From positions 2,914,001 through 2,978,000 of the forward strand of contig NC_037310.1 in assembly GCF_000143535.2 (NCBI RefSeq): DNA of 64,000 bases, read 5' to 3'. The translations under genes were made by a program, and so were the position numbers. This DNA comes from Botrytis cinerea B05.10 (lineage: Eukaryota > Ascomycota > Leotiomycetes > Helotiales > Sclerotiniaceae). Each line of letters begins with the position of its first letter. The stretch's first letter is position 1. The notes under the pieces are model-generated. The model searched no databases, had not been told where the DNA came from, and saw only the letters and a list, made by a program, of their open reading frames with translations. Of this stretch, positions 1 to 12,339 are shown piece by piece.

Positions 1-231
1 GAGAAATGTGGGTTCGATTTTGGGAGGGGTTAGGTCAAATGAGTATCAATAATAACACCTTATCAAGAATTAAGTTTCGAATCCAGGGTTTGAAAAAGAT
101 GAAGCGAGTGACACTTCTATTCACCCCATTTACATCATGGAAAGCATGGCGTAAGAAAAGGGTATCTTTAATTCTTGTAAATCATAAATTCATCTCCAAA
201 CAACAATGGCAACTCGAACTGTCGAAGTCCT

Positions 232-1089
232 TCAAGCAATCGGTTTAACATCACTCAACCATGGCAAACCCAATTTCTTCATGTCAACCGCAATTTGGAA
301 AAGGTAATCCAAGCTACATGGGATATCAGCATCATCTTCATCACGCAAATCAAGTAGTGAAATCAAAAACCTACCTCTCACACTGAGTCTTCGCCTTGTG
401 TACCGACTCCCCCCAAACGTAAACCCCATGTCTCCTTACCAAAACCGCATACGTATCCGGATACTTCTCCATTGCTTCTTCCAGGTACTCTGTCAGATCT
501 TCTTCATGGGGTGTATTTTCAATCACTGGGATGCGCAACGTATCATGGTATCCCAAATTTCCTGACTTTGTATAGCCTTTTCCAAATGCCTTGATCTGTT
601 CGATATTGTTGATTTCAAACATCGTGGTGTTGGGTGCGGATTCTAGGAGCAGGGTGATGAGGACTGCCCATTTCGAATGTGTATGGATGCAACAACCTGC
701 GTTTCGTTTGGTGAATGCAGCCATGAACAGGGGGGTGCATTGGGAAGGCTTGAGATTGGGTGGTGAGCGGAGGTAGATGCGTTGCTTGGGATCGAGTTGT
801 TTGGTTATATCGAGGACGTAAATGTGTTCTGGTTTCATGAGTTCTTTTTGGACTCCAGACGGCGCAAGGTATACGAGATCACTGGGAAGGTTAGTTTATG
901 GTTGGAGTGAGGGGGACGAAGGGCATACTCCTTGCGAATACTGGCACCTCCTCCTGTACCTGTTACCCAGCCTAGATGCCAAAACTTTGCGCAAAGTTCT
1001 GGGATTAGATTTGCGGGATGTTGGGAATCTTGTGAAATAATAAGATGATCATTATTTTCCGGTTCTTGAGTTGGGTTTTGGCTAGTCAT
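232..1089 (-). CDS. mde1: Methylthioribulose-1-phosphate dehydratase (MtnB/Mde1)
   Basis: This enzyme dehydrates 5-methylthioribulose-1-phosphate in the cytosolic methionine salvage pathway. Three exons (1089-929, 881-375, 313-232) join in frame to give 249 aa, the usual family length. Visible motifs are the N-terminal [12 protein letters not shown] loop, APSGVQKE, the zinc-site HTH in CCIHTHSKW, and RRHGVYVWG supplying another metal His, as expected for a class II aldolase fold. The splice joins restore [14 protein letters not shown] and TQCESLDYLF, which match the family and support the model. The start is the first ATG of the frame and leaves a short hydrophilic N-terminus before the fold. 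The gene is divergent from calnexin across 1.2 kb. I am sure of the family; only the start is slightly open. Confidence 0.93.
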
Positions 1090-2314
1090 GATTGCTGTGT
1101 ATAACTCTTTTGCAATAGTACTACCGTGTATGTGAAATATACATAAATTGGAAAGAAATCCCGAGGGTCTAGCAATGCAAAATAGAAATACTCAATTGGT
1201 AGCCTCAAAATAAAAATGTCAATCTTCGATGGCGTATGGAGAAAATTAAATTGTGCCATGTAATTTGTTGGTTAGTAGCATTTCGGTGGGGAAGTGTCTA
1301 GGTAAGCTTCCCCTTGGCTCTGCCCCTCTTTCTCAGTTTTTCTACCGTTGCATTGACTGGCAAGCAGACCCTGCACTCAGCCTAGGACGGCTGTGGATAC
1401 TTGTCCCCGATAGGTATCCGATAGAAAGAAATCGAACAGAGGCTCGGAATGGGAGGAAGGATGGAAAAGGGCAGTGTTGTAGCTGACGAAGAGGAGGCTG
1501 GGGACGGATCCAATGTTGAGGAAGAGACGGCATTGATATTGAGAAGGCGAACACGTGTGTTCTTTTTGGCTCCCAGACTTGTGTTGTGTCAACATAAAGT
1601 GCCGACTTGGGATCTGGGGCGTACGCAGGTAGATGATAGATAAGCGGATGTAGACAGATACATAGGTGTATGTATCGTAGGTGTGCGGGAGTTGTCCGAG
1701 TTAGATGTTGGACATCCATACCACGTATCTGATGGCTATCAGATTGTCATATGTCCACTGGGGGATCAGAACTGGACAGCGCGATGAATGATTAGATAGG
1801 TATTGTCCAACACAGCTTTAGATAGATATACACGCAGTCTAAGACGTCTTTCTTTCCAAACTCGGCTCAATCTCCATCATTAGACAAATCAACATCGGCT
1901 GTGCTAGCAGTGCAAACACGTATTGATAGATAGTTGTCAATTGGTATCTTCTTATTCATATTAGCAGATATCATATTAGCAAGACCCGGTCGAGAATTCA
2001 CAGGCCGATCGGCATACCAAATATTCACGTTATCGTACTAGTCGATGCTTCCATCATCCATTTCGTGAGGGGAAACTCAAAACCTTGTCACTGGAAACCT
2101 TACCTAAACGAGTATACGCCAAAATATAGGACACTGTGGCATATTCTTAATTCCCAGCACTTTCTCCAGGACCATAAAAGTCGCATCAATCGCTTTTTCA
2201 TCTTCTCTGGTTTTTTTACATCCATTGAGCTCTGGAAGCAATTTTTCAAAGTCGTAGAACTATTCTTGTCAATCTAAAGAAGGTCGATTAGAGCTCAGTT
2301 CTCTTCTACTCATC
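1090..2314. promoter_or_regulatory. Divergent intergenic region mde1 / calnexin
   Basis: No convincing gene is seen in this stretch, which separates two outward-facing genes. It contains an inverted repeat around a CACGTG core (1549-1562, arms GAACAC/GTGTTC), an 8-bp inverted repeat GATACATA/TATGTATC (1657-1676), a 7-bp one ATCTGAT/ATCAGAT (1727-1744), and several TGTCC/GGACA words between about 1690 and 1810. CACGTG is the core recognised by fungal bHLH factors such as Cbf1, but no binding can be claimed from sequence. Confidence 0.45.
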
Positions 2315-4265
2315 ATGCGTTTTCACACTACAGCTGCCTTTTCAGCAGCTGCCCTCTTGGCCACTTCTGTCAATGCCGATGCTCAATCTGTTCTCAAGGA
2401 AGCAAGCTCCTCAGTATCAAGTGCTGCTACTGAAGCTTCTTCGTCAGTTTCATCTGCCACCTCAACCGGCATTGAGCTTCCCACCTTCACTGTAAGTTCC
2501 TACTAATCCACACATTCCATACCCCTCAGTCGCCTTTTCCAAGACAGTTCCTAACAATCAATTCTCTCACAGCCTACCAAAATAACTGCCGATTTCCTCG
2601 AACAGTTCACCGATGACTGGGAGACACGATGGAAGCCATCTCACGCCAAAAAGGACACCAAGGGTTCCGACAAGGAAGAGGAAGAATGGGCTTATGTTGG
2701 AGAATGGGCTGTAGAGGAACCCCACGTCTTCAAGGGTATGGAGGGAGATAAGGGTCTCGTTGTCAAGAACCCAGCTGCCCATCACGCCATTTCTGCCAAA
2801 TTCCCCAAGAAGATTGACAACAAGGGAAAGACCCTCGTTGTTCAATATGAGGTCAAGATGCAAAGTCAGTATAGAGTGTTTCCAACGAACCAATTAGCAT
2901 TGCTAACATCTAGCCAGATGGTCTTGAGTGTGGTGGAGCATACTTGAAGCTTCTTCGTGACAACAAGGCTCTTCACCAAGAGGAGTTCTCCAACGCATCT
3001 CCATATGTTATCATGTTCGGACCAGACAAGTGTGGTACCACCAACAAGGTTCACCTTATCATTAACCACAAGAACCCAAAGACTGGTGAATATGAGGAGA
3101 AGCATATGACTCCTGCACCAGCAGCCAGAATCCTCAAGACCACCGAACTTTACACCTTGATCATTCACCCCAACAACACTGCCATCATCAAGTTGGATGG
3201 CGAGCAAGTTAAGGAGGTTAACCTTCTCTCCGACGACTTCGTTCCAGCATTCAACCCACCCAAGGAAATTGATGATGCCAAGGACTCCAAGCCAGATACC
3301 TGGGTTGACGAGGCCCGTATCGCTGACCCAGAAGCTAAGAAGCCCGAGGACTGGGATGAGGAAGCACCATTCGAGATCGTTGATGAGGAAGCTACCAAGC
3401 CTGAGGATTGGTTAGAGGATGAGCCTCTTAGCATCCCTGACCCGGAGGCACAAAAGCCAGAGGATTGGGATGATGAGGAGGATGGAGACTGGATCGCCCC
3501 AACCGTACCAAACCCCAAGTGTGACGATGTTTCTGGCTGTGGTAAATGGGAGAAGCCATTGGTTAAGAACCCAGCTTACAAGGGCAAGTGGACTGCACCA
3601 TTCATTGACAACCCAGCCTACAAGGGTGTCTGGGCTCCACGCAAGATCAAGAACCCAGACTACTACGAGGACAAGACCCCATCCAACCTCGAGCCAATGG
3701 GAGCCGTAAGTAATTCTTCTTCTCAATTTAAATCATAACACTAACATAACCACAGATTGGTTTCGAAATCTGGACCATGCAAAGCGATATTCTCTTCGAC
3801 AACATCTACATCGGTCACTCTGTTGAGGATGCTGCTAAGTTCGCTGACGAGACCTTCAACGAGAAGCACCCCATTGAACAATTGGTTGAAATCGAGTCTA
3901 TTCCAAAGCCTGAGGACAAGCCAAAGTCTCCATCTGATCTCGTCTTCGCTGATGACCCAGTTCATTACGTTAAGGAGAAGCTTGACTTGTTCCTCACCAT
4001 TGCTCAAAATGACCCCATTCAAGCGATTAAGTTCGTTCCTGAGGCTGCTGCCGGTATCGGTGCCGTCGTTGTCACCCTTATTGCCATTATTGTCGGTATT
4101 GTTAGCATGAGCGGATCTACTCCACCACCACAAGTCAAGAAAGCAGCCGCCAAGGCCAAGGATGCTGCTGCCGGTGCCAAAGACAAGGCCTCTGAGGCAG
4201 TCGCATCAGGAACTGACGCTGTTAAGGCAGAGGTTAACAAACGCTCAACCAGGAGCCAAGGATAA
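2315..4265 (+). CDS. CNE1: Calnexin (ER lectin chaperone)
   Basis: Calnexin binds monoglucosylated N-glycoproteins in the ER membrane and assists their folding. Four exons (2315-2491, 2573-2864, 2918-3705, 3756-4265) give 588 aa, typical of fungal calnexins. A signal peptide covers about residues 1-22. The joined sequence carries calreticulin-family signature 1 as [16 protein letters not shown] and signature 2 as [10 protein letters not shown] proline-rich P-domain follows, with [13 protein letters not shown] repeats and then NPAYKGxW-type repeats. One membrane segment lies near the C-terminus ([19 protein letters not shown]), followed by a basic, Ala/Lys-rich cytosolic tail without an obvious KKxx ending. 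The luminal N-terminus has an extra Ser/Ala-rich stretch (ASSSVSSA repeats) before the lectin domain. Family call is secure. Confidence 0.97.
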
Positions 4266-4742
4266 ATAGGAAGAGACAAAATAATGAAAGCTGGGAAGGG
4301 TAGGAAGAACTAGTAGACGAAGAATTCTCAACCAATATGGGACCAGGCACTTCTGTATTTGCATGCATTTTGCTATCTTTTTCAAAGTACCTCTAATTAC
4401 CCTTGATTTATTGGGAATGGATTGGGAGTTTATTGTTGAAAGTTGAATGGCATGCAAATTAGGGAGCGAAAGATTGTATTTTAGGCGCACAAAATACTAC
4501 GAATGAATATTTGACTTTACTTTACTTTTTGATCTAGTTTGTTTTGGTGCATTAATGTCTAATTGTAAGATATCTATCTATCAATCTACTAATTGTGTAT
4601 AGCTTAAGCTTCTTTCACGTCTCCTCCCGTTCCCTTTTAATCTCCTTCACCTCTGTATCACTCCCATTTATAACTACAATAAGTTTGCAAGCCAGCCAGG
4701 TTATCGGCCATGTCGTTATTTGATGTCCATATAGCACTGCAA
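4266..4742. other. Convergent intergenic region, 3' ends of calnexin and aminotransferase
   Basis: This AT-rich stretch lies between two converging genes and presumably holds both 3' UTRs. No gene, RNA or notable repeat is seen. Confidence 0.6.
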
Positions 4743-6876
4743 TCATTGATCCTCGTCGACCACAACACCCCATTCATGTTCTACATTCCCATACATGATA
4801 TCGTACAACCAAGTTTTGATCATCTGGGCATAGACACCACTATCACCAGCTGCGTTTTGCATAGGGATTTCAATATTGCGATCTCGGAATGAGATGGCGG
4901 AGACAGGGGTTATGAAATACTGTTGAATGGGAGGGAGAGATTAGTTCTTGTGGGCAGACGAAGCAGAGGAGATTGGTGCTATAGGTGCGAGAGGATGAAA
5001 CATGGTGTGTTTATTTCCGTTTGCGTTAGGATTGTGAATGCGATTTAATGGAAAGGGGCGAGAAGAGAAGAGGGGAAAACTTACAGCAGTACCGCTCAAG
5101 AAAGCCTCAACGATTCTCCCTTCCTTCTGGGCCTCCTCTACTTCTAACATAGTATATGTTCTTTCTACAATTTCTAGAGGTTCAATATCAGAAGGTAGAG
5201 CTTTAGAAGATGGGGACAGGCGTTCGTGGGCGAGATCAAGGACGCTTCGGCGGGTGACGCCATCGAGGATTAGCTTTTCGGTTAGAGGAGCAGTGAGGAG
5301 CTGGAGGGCTTGGGATTTGGGGTCACGGAGCTGGTGGGTTGTTAGGGTATAGTATGCGAGAGGAGTGAAGAATGGCTGCACTGTTGAGGAAAGGATGAAG
5401 GGATGATTTGAAGAGAGAATGAAAGATACTCAAAGAATCTATGATTCGTGGCGAAGATACTTACAACGAGAAAAAAGTTACTAGCTCCAGCTTCAGTAAC
5501 TTGATAATCGGAACCAAAGAGCCAAAGGATTTGATCATAGCCAAGCTTGCGACCCGCCATCTAAAAGGTGTGATTAGCTTAAACCTGCACAAAGTAACTT
5601 CCCTAGTAACACAGCACATGGATATATAAAAGAGATAGACGGTGCTGTACAATGGAATGAGAAGTGAAAGCCCTGATGATGAAGCCTTTTGGATTAATAG
5701 GAATGATGGGAACAATAAAGTGCTCCGGGTGTGAATTGAGTATCCAATGAACCTCTAAGCGAACAGCAAGGCGATATATAACCAAGGGGCTTTCAAGACA
5801 AAATACCAATTTTGGGTTCGATGTAAAATCTACACTCGAAGATTGAAACAATCCCAATAAGAATAGATGGCTAAGCAAACTTACATGGGCTACAAATGCC
5901 GGGCCGTAATTCGCTCCCACTTTAGCGTATCCAAAGCCTCCAGGCCAAGCGCGGGTGTCCTCTTTACTATAAAATTGTCAATAATAGCCTGGTCATCATG
6001 CTCCAAAAGTTTCATTAAGCTATTCTATTCAGTAATAAAATAGTTCATGACGTTACTTACGAAGCAAGTAACCTGAGTCCCGGAGGCTTAGGTTCTGCCC
6101 CCGGAGGCGTACCCGACAGGTCTGGCCATGGAACAGCTATAACAAATAGTAAAGCTTCAGAAGGAGAAGTGACTCCAAGTTCTTCTCCGTCTCCAATGAT
6201 AGCAGGGCGAACATAAAGAAACGTTCCCGGTCGAGATTTGGGGAGCCAACCTACTGCATATCAGAATCCAATCCGATTAGACAGAAAGAAGCCAGAGAAA
6301 TCAACACTCACGAGGACCATCAACCGCCATGAAAGCCAAAAGTAACTTCTCCAATTCTATGGGATCGAAAGCTGGAAGAACCACTCGTTGAGCAGACATT
6401 AGCAGACGTTTTGAGTTCCTGTCTGGTCTGAAGAGTCGGAGCTTCCCATCGAATCCACGATAGACTTTCATGCCTTCGAAACATTGAGTTGCATAGTGAA
6501 GACAGGATGCTGTGGGCATCATTGTCAGTGGCCCATACTACTCCTGCGTCAGTATTGCCCCGTATTATAAAGATACTCGAGAAGGACAGGAACAGCGAGA
6601 AAGGATCAAATTTACGGGTTTGATCTCAGGGGTCTGCCATCCTTCGTCGGCAGTCCATCGCACAGTAATCATGTGATCAGTGCAATTTTTTGAAGCCCAT
6701 ACTTCTTTACTGTCAGGTTCGGGAACAGTTCTTGGAGAGGTAGTTTTGGTGATGACGATGTGCGATGCATTTAGATCTTTGGCTTTTGGTGGGTCTGGAA
6801 TGCTTGAAATATGGGAGGAGGTGAGATGGCTCATGGATTCAACATTGGCTTCTGGGGCTGCTTCTGGGGCTGTCAT
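4743..6876 (-). CDS. Branched-chain amino acid aminotransferase (class IV PLP)
   Basis: BCATs interconvert Leu/Ile/Val and their 2-oxo acids with 2-oxoglutarate, and in many organisms also perform the last step of methionine salvage. Seven exons (6876-6616, 6537-6312, 6253-6061, 5966-5885, 5560-5465, 5330-5085, 4919-4743) join in frame to 426 aa. Signatures include the YGPLTMMPTASCLHYATQCFEGMK start region, PGTFLYVRPAIIGDGEELGV, the PLP lysine in GYAKVGANYGP (about K242), EAGASNFFLV and KLILDGVTRRSVLDLA. The start at 6876 has an aaaATGa context. An in-frame upstream ATG at 7065 would add 63 residues that do not look like a clear mitochondrial presequence, so compartment is unresolved. Seven exons is high for this window, and introns 4 and 5 are long (324 and 134 nt). 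Confidence 0.93.
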
Positions 6877-8221
6877 TTTTAATGAGGATTGGGTCACGGA
6901 TGAATGAGAATTTGAAGAGTTGTACAGAAAAAAGTAAACAGATGAGAGATCATGGTCTTGATGTTTGGACGAGGCTAATTCGTGGAGTACGTGGATAGAG
7001 ATAAGAGTGGATCGTAAATTGACGGAAGTGAGGGGTTCGAACATCGAAGAAAGGGAGCGAGGCAAAAAGGACCAATGAATGAGTTGGTGGGAAAATACCT
7101 AGCTTTCACCGCCCTGGGATGACTTTACTTCATACAAAGATGAAGTTCACATGTTGCTCCGATTGTAGAGCAAAAGGGGAAAGAGGCAAAGAGACTTTCA
7201 CTGGAAAGCTAGCACGAATTCCGCTAATCTTGCCCAGTGAGGGGTAGGTTTCATTTGTGAGGAGACAAGAGCCAGTTATTAACAACAGACAGAAAACGCA
7301 TACATAATGTGCTACTATATGTCACCTCTCCCATTTATCATACCATCATTAGATCTTATTACTGTGTTATGTTTGTGTGAAATGAAGTTTCGTTTCTCGT
7401 GTAATAAGTAATGCTGAGTAAGCATGGGTGGTAACGGACAGCAACCTTAAGGACAGTACTCTCTTCAGCAGTAACATTTTCGATAGCATCCATTGTTGAT
7501 ATTGTAAGACTGATTCAAGATGGCAATCAGGAAGTTGGAATACTATTCAACATGGCATGCTAATTCATTGAAACTTTCCAAAGTCATGGCTACGAGACGT
7601 TCACAGGAAGACAGGTGCGCACCTACGGAAATGTGTGGTCACACTCTGAATTTGACGACGTAGGATGACATACGAGATGACCATGTTTAGACATCTACTA
7701 TGACCAAATGTTTCCTTAGGGCATGGTCCCGATGAGGTATGCGTTTCAATGAGGAACGCAGCTTACCGGTAACATCTTCCGATAGAAGAATGTGTAGCAG
7801 GTGTCCATAGAATTGAGGTCGTGAGCAGGGGAAGGAGATATAACCTGCCAAAAGAGGTAGAGAAAGAAACTGAGCTTCCCTTAATTGCTAGCTTCTCCAT
7901 GAAGCTCACACGCTAGAACCGATCAGGTTTGACTCTCAACACCCTTTTCGATTATACTCGCATATCGTATTACGCAATACACATGCTGATGCACCTGGCG
8001 ACGAATACCCAGCGAACCAAATTGCTTAGATTTCATGTCATCGAATACAAAGTCGGCTTGCTAAAGATCAGCTATCCCACCGGATAATCGTACCAACTGA
8101 CAACGCATGCATCGTTGTAACCACACTGAATATATCAAGCCCTTGGGAGCCACATTCAAGATGTTTTCATATTCACACTCAATCTCTAAATCAACTCTCA
8201 GTTTCAAGCAACTTCACGATC
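6877..8221. promoter_or_regulatory. Divergent intergenic region aminotransferase / methyltransferase
   Basis: This stretch of about 1.3 kb separates two outward-facing genes. It has no credible ORF. I looked for the Leu3-type CCGGNNCCGG site expected of branched-chain amino acid genes and did not see one. Nothing else stands out. Confidence 0.4.
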
Positions 8222-8989
8222 ATGTCAGACTATCAAACACTCATAGCAGAGTACAATGATCAGGCACACGGCTATGATGACATTGCTTTACTTCCATCAG
8301 GCATCTTAGAAACACAGCTTTTGGCGTTGGCACTCGGGGACTGTACCGGACTCAAGGTATTGGATCTAGGCGGTGGCTCTGGACTCAGAGCACGCCAAGT
8401 TCTTGATGCCGGAGCAGAGTCTGTCGACCTCGTAGATATAACCCCCGGAATGTTGCAAGCCGGAGAGGAGATCGAAGCATCCCTTGGTCGTGATAAGATC
8501 AAGTGGATCGAAGCCGATTTGACTCAACCACTTGGCAATCTTATCAAAGACCAATATGACCTTGTCATGGCGAATTGGGTCTTTGACCACGCACCCAGCG
8601 AGAAAGCTCTTGAGCAGATGTGGGCCAATGTTGTGGCGAACCTAAAGCCTGGTGGCCGGTTTGTGGGCGTTAGAAGTGGCGATCCCAGGGGAATTGTTCC
8701 CACCACCGGCAAATATGGCCTCAGATATAAAGATATAGAGAATATTCCTGGAGGAGTAAAGATGCGATACGTGCTTCAATTGAAAACACCACTCGAATTC
8801 GAGGCGACGTTAATGGAAGTTAGTTATTCAGGCTCCACAAAGATGCACGAAGCCTTCGGGCTTGAAGATATTAAAACAGAACGCCCTGAGGATACTGAGA
8901 TTGTTCAAAAGGATCCCGAGTTTTGGAAGATGTTCTTGGAAAATCCTGGGTTTGCAGTTGTGAGCGCGAGAAAGCGCCGTGATGGCTGA
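8222..8989 (+). CDS. Class I SAM-dependent methyltransferase, substrate unknown
   Basis: A single-exon, 255-aa protein with a Rossmann-like methyltransferase fold. Motif I is VLDLGGGSGLRARQ (about residues 46-59), followed by the acidic strand end VDLVDITPGML, a motif II-like DLTQP, and YDLVMANWVFDHAP as the post-motif region. No membrane segment or targeting signal is visible. Small-molecule methylation is the usual role of such stand-alone fungal enzymes, but the substrate cannot be read from sequence. No biosynthetic core enzyme is adjacent, so cluster membership is not supported. The start ATG follows the pattern cacgatcATGtca and is the only reasonable one. The intronless structure contrasts with most neighbours. 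Confidence 0.85.
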   Translation: MSDYQTLIAEYNDQAHGYDDIALLPSGILETQLLALALGDCTGLKVLDLGGGSGLRARQVLDAGAESVDLVDITPGMLQAGEEIEASLGRDKIKWIEADLTQPLGNLIKDQYDLVMANWVFDHAPSEKALEQMWANVVANLKPGGRFVGVRSGDPRGIVPTTGKYGLRYKDIENIPGGVKMRYVLQLKTPLEFEATLMEVSYSGSTKMHEAFGLEDIKTERPEDTEIVQKDPEFWKMFLENPGFAVVSARKRRDG

Positions 8990-10812
8990 AGGAAGGAAAG
9001 ATCGAAGCGTTGAAAGGGCTATTTGGCTTTTACTTTCACTTTTCTTTTCTTTTCTTATGGCATTGGACATTACTACTTTCATACATTTAGTACTCAAATG
9101 AAATGCAAAGTTTGGTTCATCTCAAAAGCTTTCGGTACCTCTATTGTTATTTCTCAGAAATGTGTAAAAGTTTTTTTGGATTTCCGAATTTCGATGCCAA
9201 CTTGTTGAAATGAACAATGCGGCGTGAAGATATATGGCGTGATAGTTGGCAAATGCCCATATACTCTCCGAATGCACAATAAATCAGCAAAAAATCATCT
9301 CATATCCTAATCCATAAGCGAAAATTGAGAGGATCCAAATTCTACATTCCAAATTTTCATCTACGCGGCCTTTTCCTGGAATCACAAATGCATCTCCGAT
9401 TTCTCTCTCTACTCCTACTCCAACATACCGAATTGAAAATCGTTACTGTAAATGTCTGCTAGCTAAAATTGCTTCGCAATACTACCTGTTCAAGCCGTGA
9501 CGCTTTGGAACGACACTTGTATTCCAGCGATGACGTCTCTTCCTCGACATGCTTGGGGTCTACTGATACCTATAGGCAATGAATTGGAAATGCTGCTCTT
9601 TCTCGCTTACAGTCGAGTCGACACTCTGGCTATGGCCACGATGGGTTCACGGGATTTATGTTAGATGAAATCACCCGAAGATATGTTGTGGATGTTCATA
9701 GACGAGAAATCGTCATAATGGAGTTAAGCGTTAAGTATCTGAAGACTCATTTTCAAAAACATCGAGAACAGCTTTCCCAAGTCAATCTGCCGCATTGAAC
9801 GGCCGAAGAAATTGTTCCGCCTTTACTCCGCATAGGCTCTGAATCCTTCCGGCACGATGTTATTTTTCTCCTCCTGAACAGTATCTTACCTCGCCATGTC
9901 CTATCTTCCGAAGGCATAAAATATACAACGCTGTAGCGCACCAAATATGCTCGCCATGCACCTCTAGCTGCCGAGTCATCATACATAGCCATTCCTCAAA
10001 CAAAGCATAGCATCAAATTTCCAAGCAGCACTCCGACATTTCTGTACTAAACGTAAAAGCAAATCACCCCGGACAGCCAGTCATTCAAATACCCATGACT
10101 TTCCTCTAATATACCGTAGTCAAAGTTCTTCTTTTCAAGCACTCTGACCACTGTATGCCTACTTACACAGCTTTTATCCAGCGAGTCATATGAGATATAT
10201 GAGTTCTCCATACTAGACCACCGACTTTGACTCATCAGGTTGTTTTGATGATTTATGGTAGCACACTGGATGATAAATCGATGAAGCTAGATATTCGTGG
10301 GCAGCAGGAGGACATCAACTTTTGGAAGATTCTAGGGAGAACTTGAGAAAAAAAAAGAGTTTTTTTTTTTTGGACACAAGAGAAAGAAAGCCGAGAATTG
10401 TAGAGTCCGTTTTCGGTTGCAGGGAAGAGAAGCAAGTATTGTGATATTGATTGTATCGGAATACCTTATAACTGTGAAGTGAAGTACATGAATTTGGGAA
10501 ATCTAACCTTTGAATGAGACTTGACACTGTTTTACCACTGGGTAATAACAATGATATCTCTATCCATATTCAAACCTTTCGCTGAATAGTTACAAGCGGC
10601 TAGAGCACATGAAGAACGAGCAGTGGAACTTATTGTTATCATAAAAAATCCTCTTATTAACGCCCATCTACAAATCTATGACAGCAATAAACCAATTACT
10701 TCTCTATCCCTAATGGGTTTGATATCTAGAAAAAACGCAAGCCGCTCCCATAAAACGCCGACCATATTGATGTAAGATATTTTGTGTTATGATCCAAGTA
10801 CTGACATTGCGA
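8990..10812. other. Convergent intergenic region without a recognisable gene
   Basis: This 1.8-kb stretch lies between the methyltransferase and nicotinate phosphoribosyltransferase 3' ends. Only short ORFs without domain features occur. An A-run followed by a T-run near 10350-10371 could form a hairpin. I see no repeat family or RNA gene. Confidence 0.45.
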
Positions 10813-12339
10813 TTATTTCTTCACAACATCTGCTCCTTCCTTTCCCCATCTTGTTGTCTCGTCACCTCCCTGCCACTCCTCTTCTACATATCCCAAATCC
10901 TTTTTTACTCTCAAGACTGTAACCTCATCACCCATATTCTTCCCAATATTATCACTGATCTTGATAGCCGGTTTACCATCTGCAGAGCTTAATTTTATGA
11001 CAATATTCAATGGCGTCGACTTCTTGCCTGAAGTTGTGTGAACGAAATCATTTGTGAAGAATGTGCCCACACCAAAGGTAGGCTGGAATCCTGATTCTTC
11101 GGCAATTTGCTTGTATTTTATACAAAGTTCGACGTCTAAGGAATCGGAAAAAACAATTGTTTTCTTCTCCTTGATTCCCTGTTCATCGTAGAATTGACGC
11201 ATCTTCTTTACAAAGCTTGCCGGGTCGCCAGAATCTTGTCGTACACCAGTGAAAGCTTGCGCAAATGTTGGGGAATCTTCGTTCGTTTTGTCTCCCGTTG
11301 CATCCAAAGGCGGATTCGTACTAGTCGTTCCATTAGTCGTGAGTGTATCGGCCGACGGTAATGTAGCAGCTGCCCCCGAAGTAGCGGTTGTGAGAGATGG
11401 GATTTTCTGAGAAAAGACCCGGAGAAAGTCTTTAGTACCAAAGGTATCTGTAAGAGCGATACCCAAAACACCTTGACCAAAGCATCCGACCCAGTAGTCC
11501 AATGCAGTAGCCGTAGCACTTCTATAGTTATCCGTGATAGCCGCGACTCCCATGAACCATTCATGTGCGACAGTTCCTATAGGAGGAATTCCAAACCTCA
11601 TAGCCAAATGAACATTACTCGTGCCCGAAATCTTTCCTGCCAACTTGCGCTCTTCTCCTACTTTCTTCGCCTTGACCAATCCGCGGAACACAAGAGCCTG
11701 GGTGTGATAATCTCTTCTCCTTCTGGTTCCAAACTCCGATACAATGCACCCGCCTTCTAAAAGCGAAATTCCCTTCTCGTATGCTTTTTCTTCTTGTCCG
11801 TCGTATGTCCAATCCGTATCCATGAATTTAAAGTATGCCTCGCTGGTTAGAGCCAATAACGGGATTTCGTACAGGATAGTATCGACCCATAAACCCTTAA
11901 CCACCAAATTGACTTCTCCCAAGTCCTCATCTTTCCCCTTGTCATCGTCTGCTACAAAAGTAGCCTCAATCTGGTTTCGCGGATCTAGTCGGAATTCTTT
12001 CAAGAAATCGAGGTAAGGCTGGTTTAAGTATGTGCACGTATTTTGGAGAAATCGGAATTCTTCGTCTTTGAGCGCAATATTTCCCAGTTCTATTTTCATT
12101 AGCTTCCTTCCAGATCAATACTCCAGCTGTGAGTTCTTACTGCTAATCTGAAGCTGTAACCAACGAAATGCAGCTCTTGACAACTTCTTCTCCGGCGTTC
12201 TATTCTTGAACGCGTAAGTCACTCGAACGGTGGGAAAGTATTTTAAAACGGCGCATTGCATCGTTAACTTGTAAAGATCGGTATCAAGGAAGCTGATCAC
12301 CCCCTCAGGGTATTGGGAAGTTGCATAGAAATCCATCAT
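10813..12339 (-). CDS. NPT1: Nicotinate phosphoribosyltransferase
   Basis: Converts nicotinate and PRPP to nicotinate mononucleotide in the Preiss-Handler route of NAD salvage. Two exons (12339-12161, 12106-10813) give 490 aa. Motifs along the chain are LDTDLYKLTMQ at the N-terminus, EIPLLALTSEAYFK, SEFGTRRRRDYHTQ, GTSNVHLA, GTVAHEWFMG with the conserved His, ALTDTFGT, GVRQDSGDP, FSDSLD, and KISDNIGKNMGD. An insert of about 45 Thr/Ser/Ala-rich residues between SLTTA and FAQAF is absent from the yeast enzyme, as I recall it. The intron (12160-12107, 54 nt) must use a weak GTTACA donor; the more obvious GTAAGA at 12140 breaks the frame. The join reads FRWKLMKIELGN, consistent with the family. 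Confidence 0.95.

Noticed and set aside
1342..1719. 125-codon minus-strand ORF
   Set aside because: Composition is His/Pro/Leu-rich without domain features, and it lies in the divergent promoter of mde1 and calnexin.
4710..4892. Plus-strand ORF of 60 codons
   Set aside because: It is the antisense of the last exon of the aminotransferase.
12107..12140. 34-nt NPT1 intron from GTAAGA to GGAAG
   Set aside because: It shifts the frame at the junction and is shorter than any other intron here; the 54-nt alternative is in frame.
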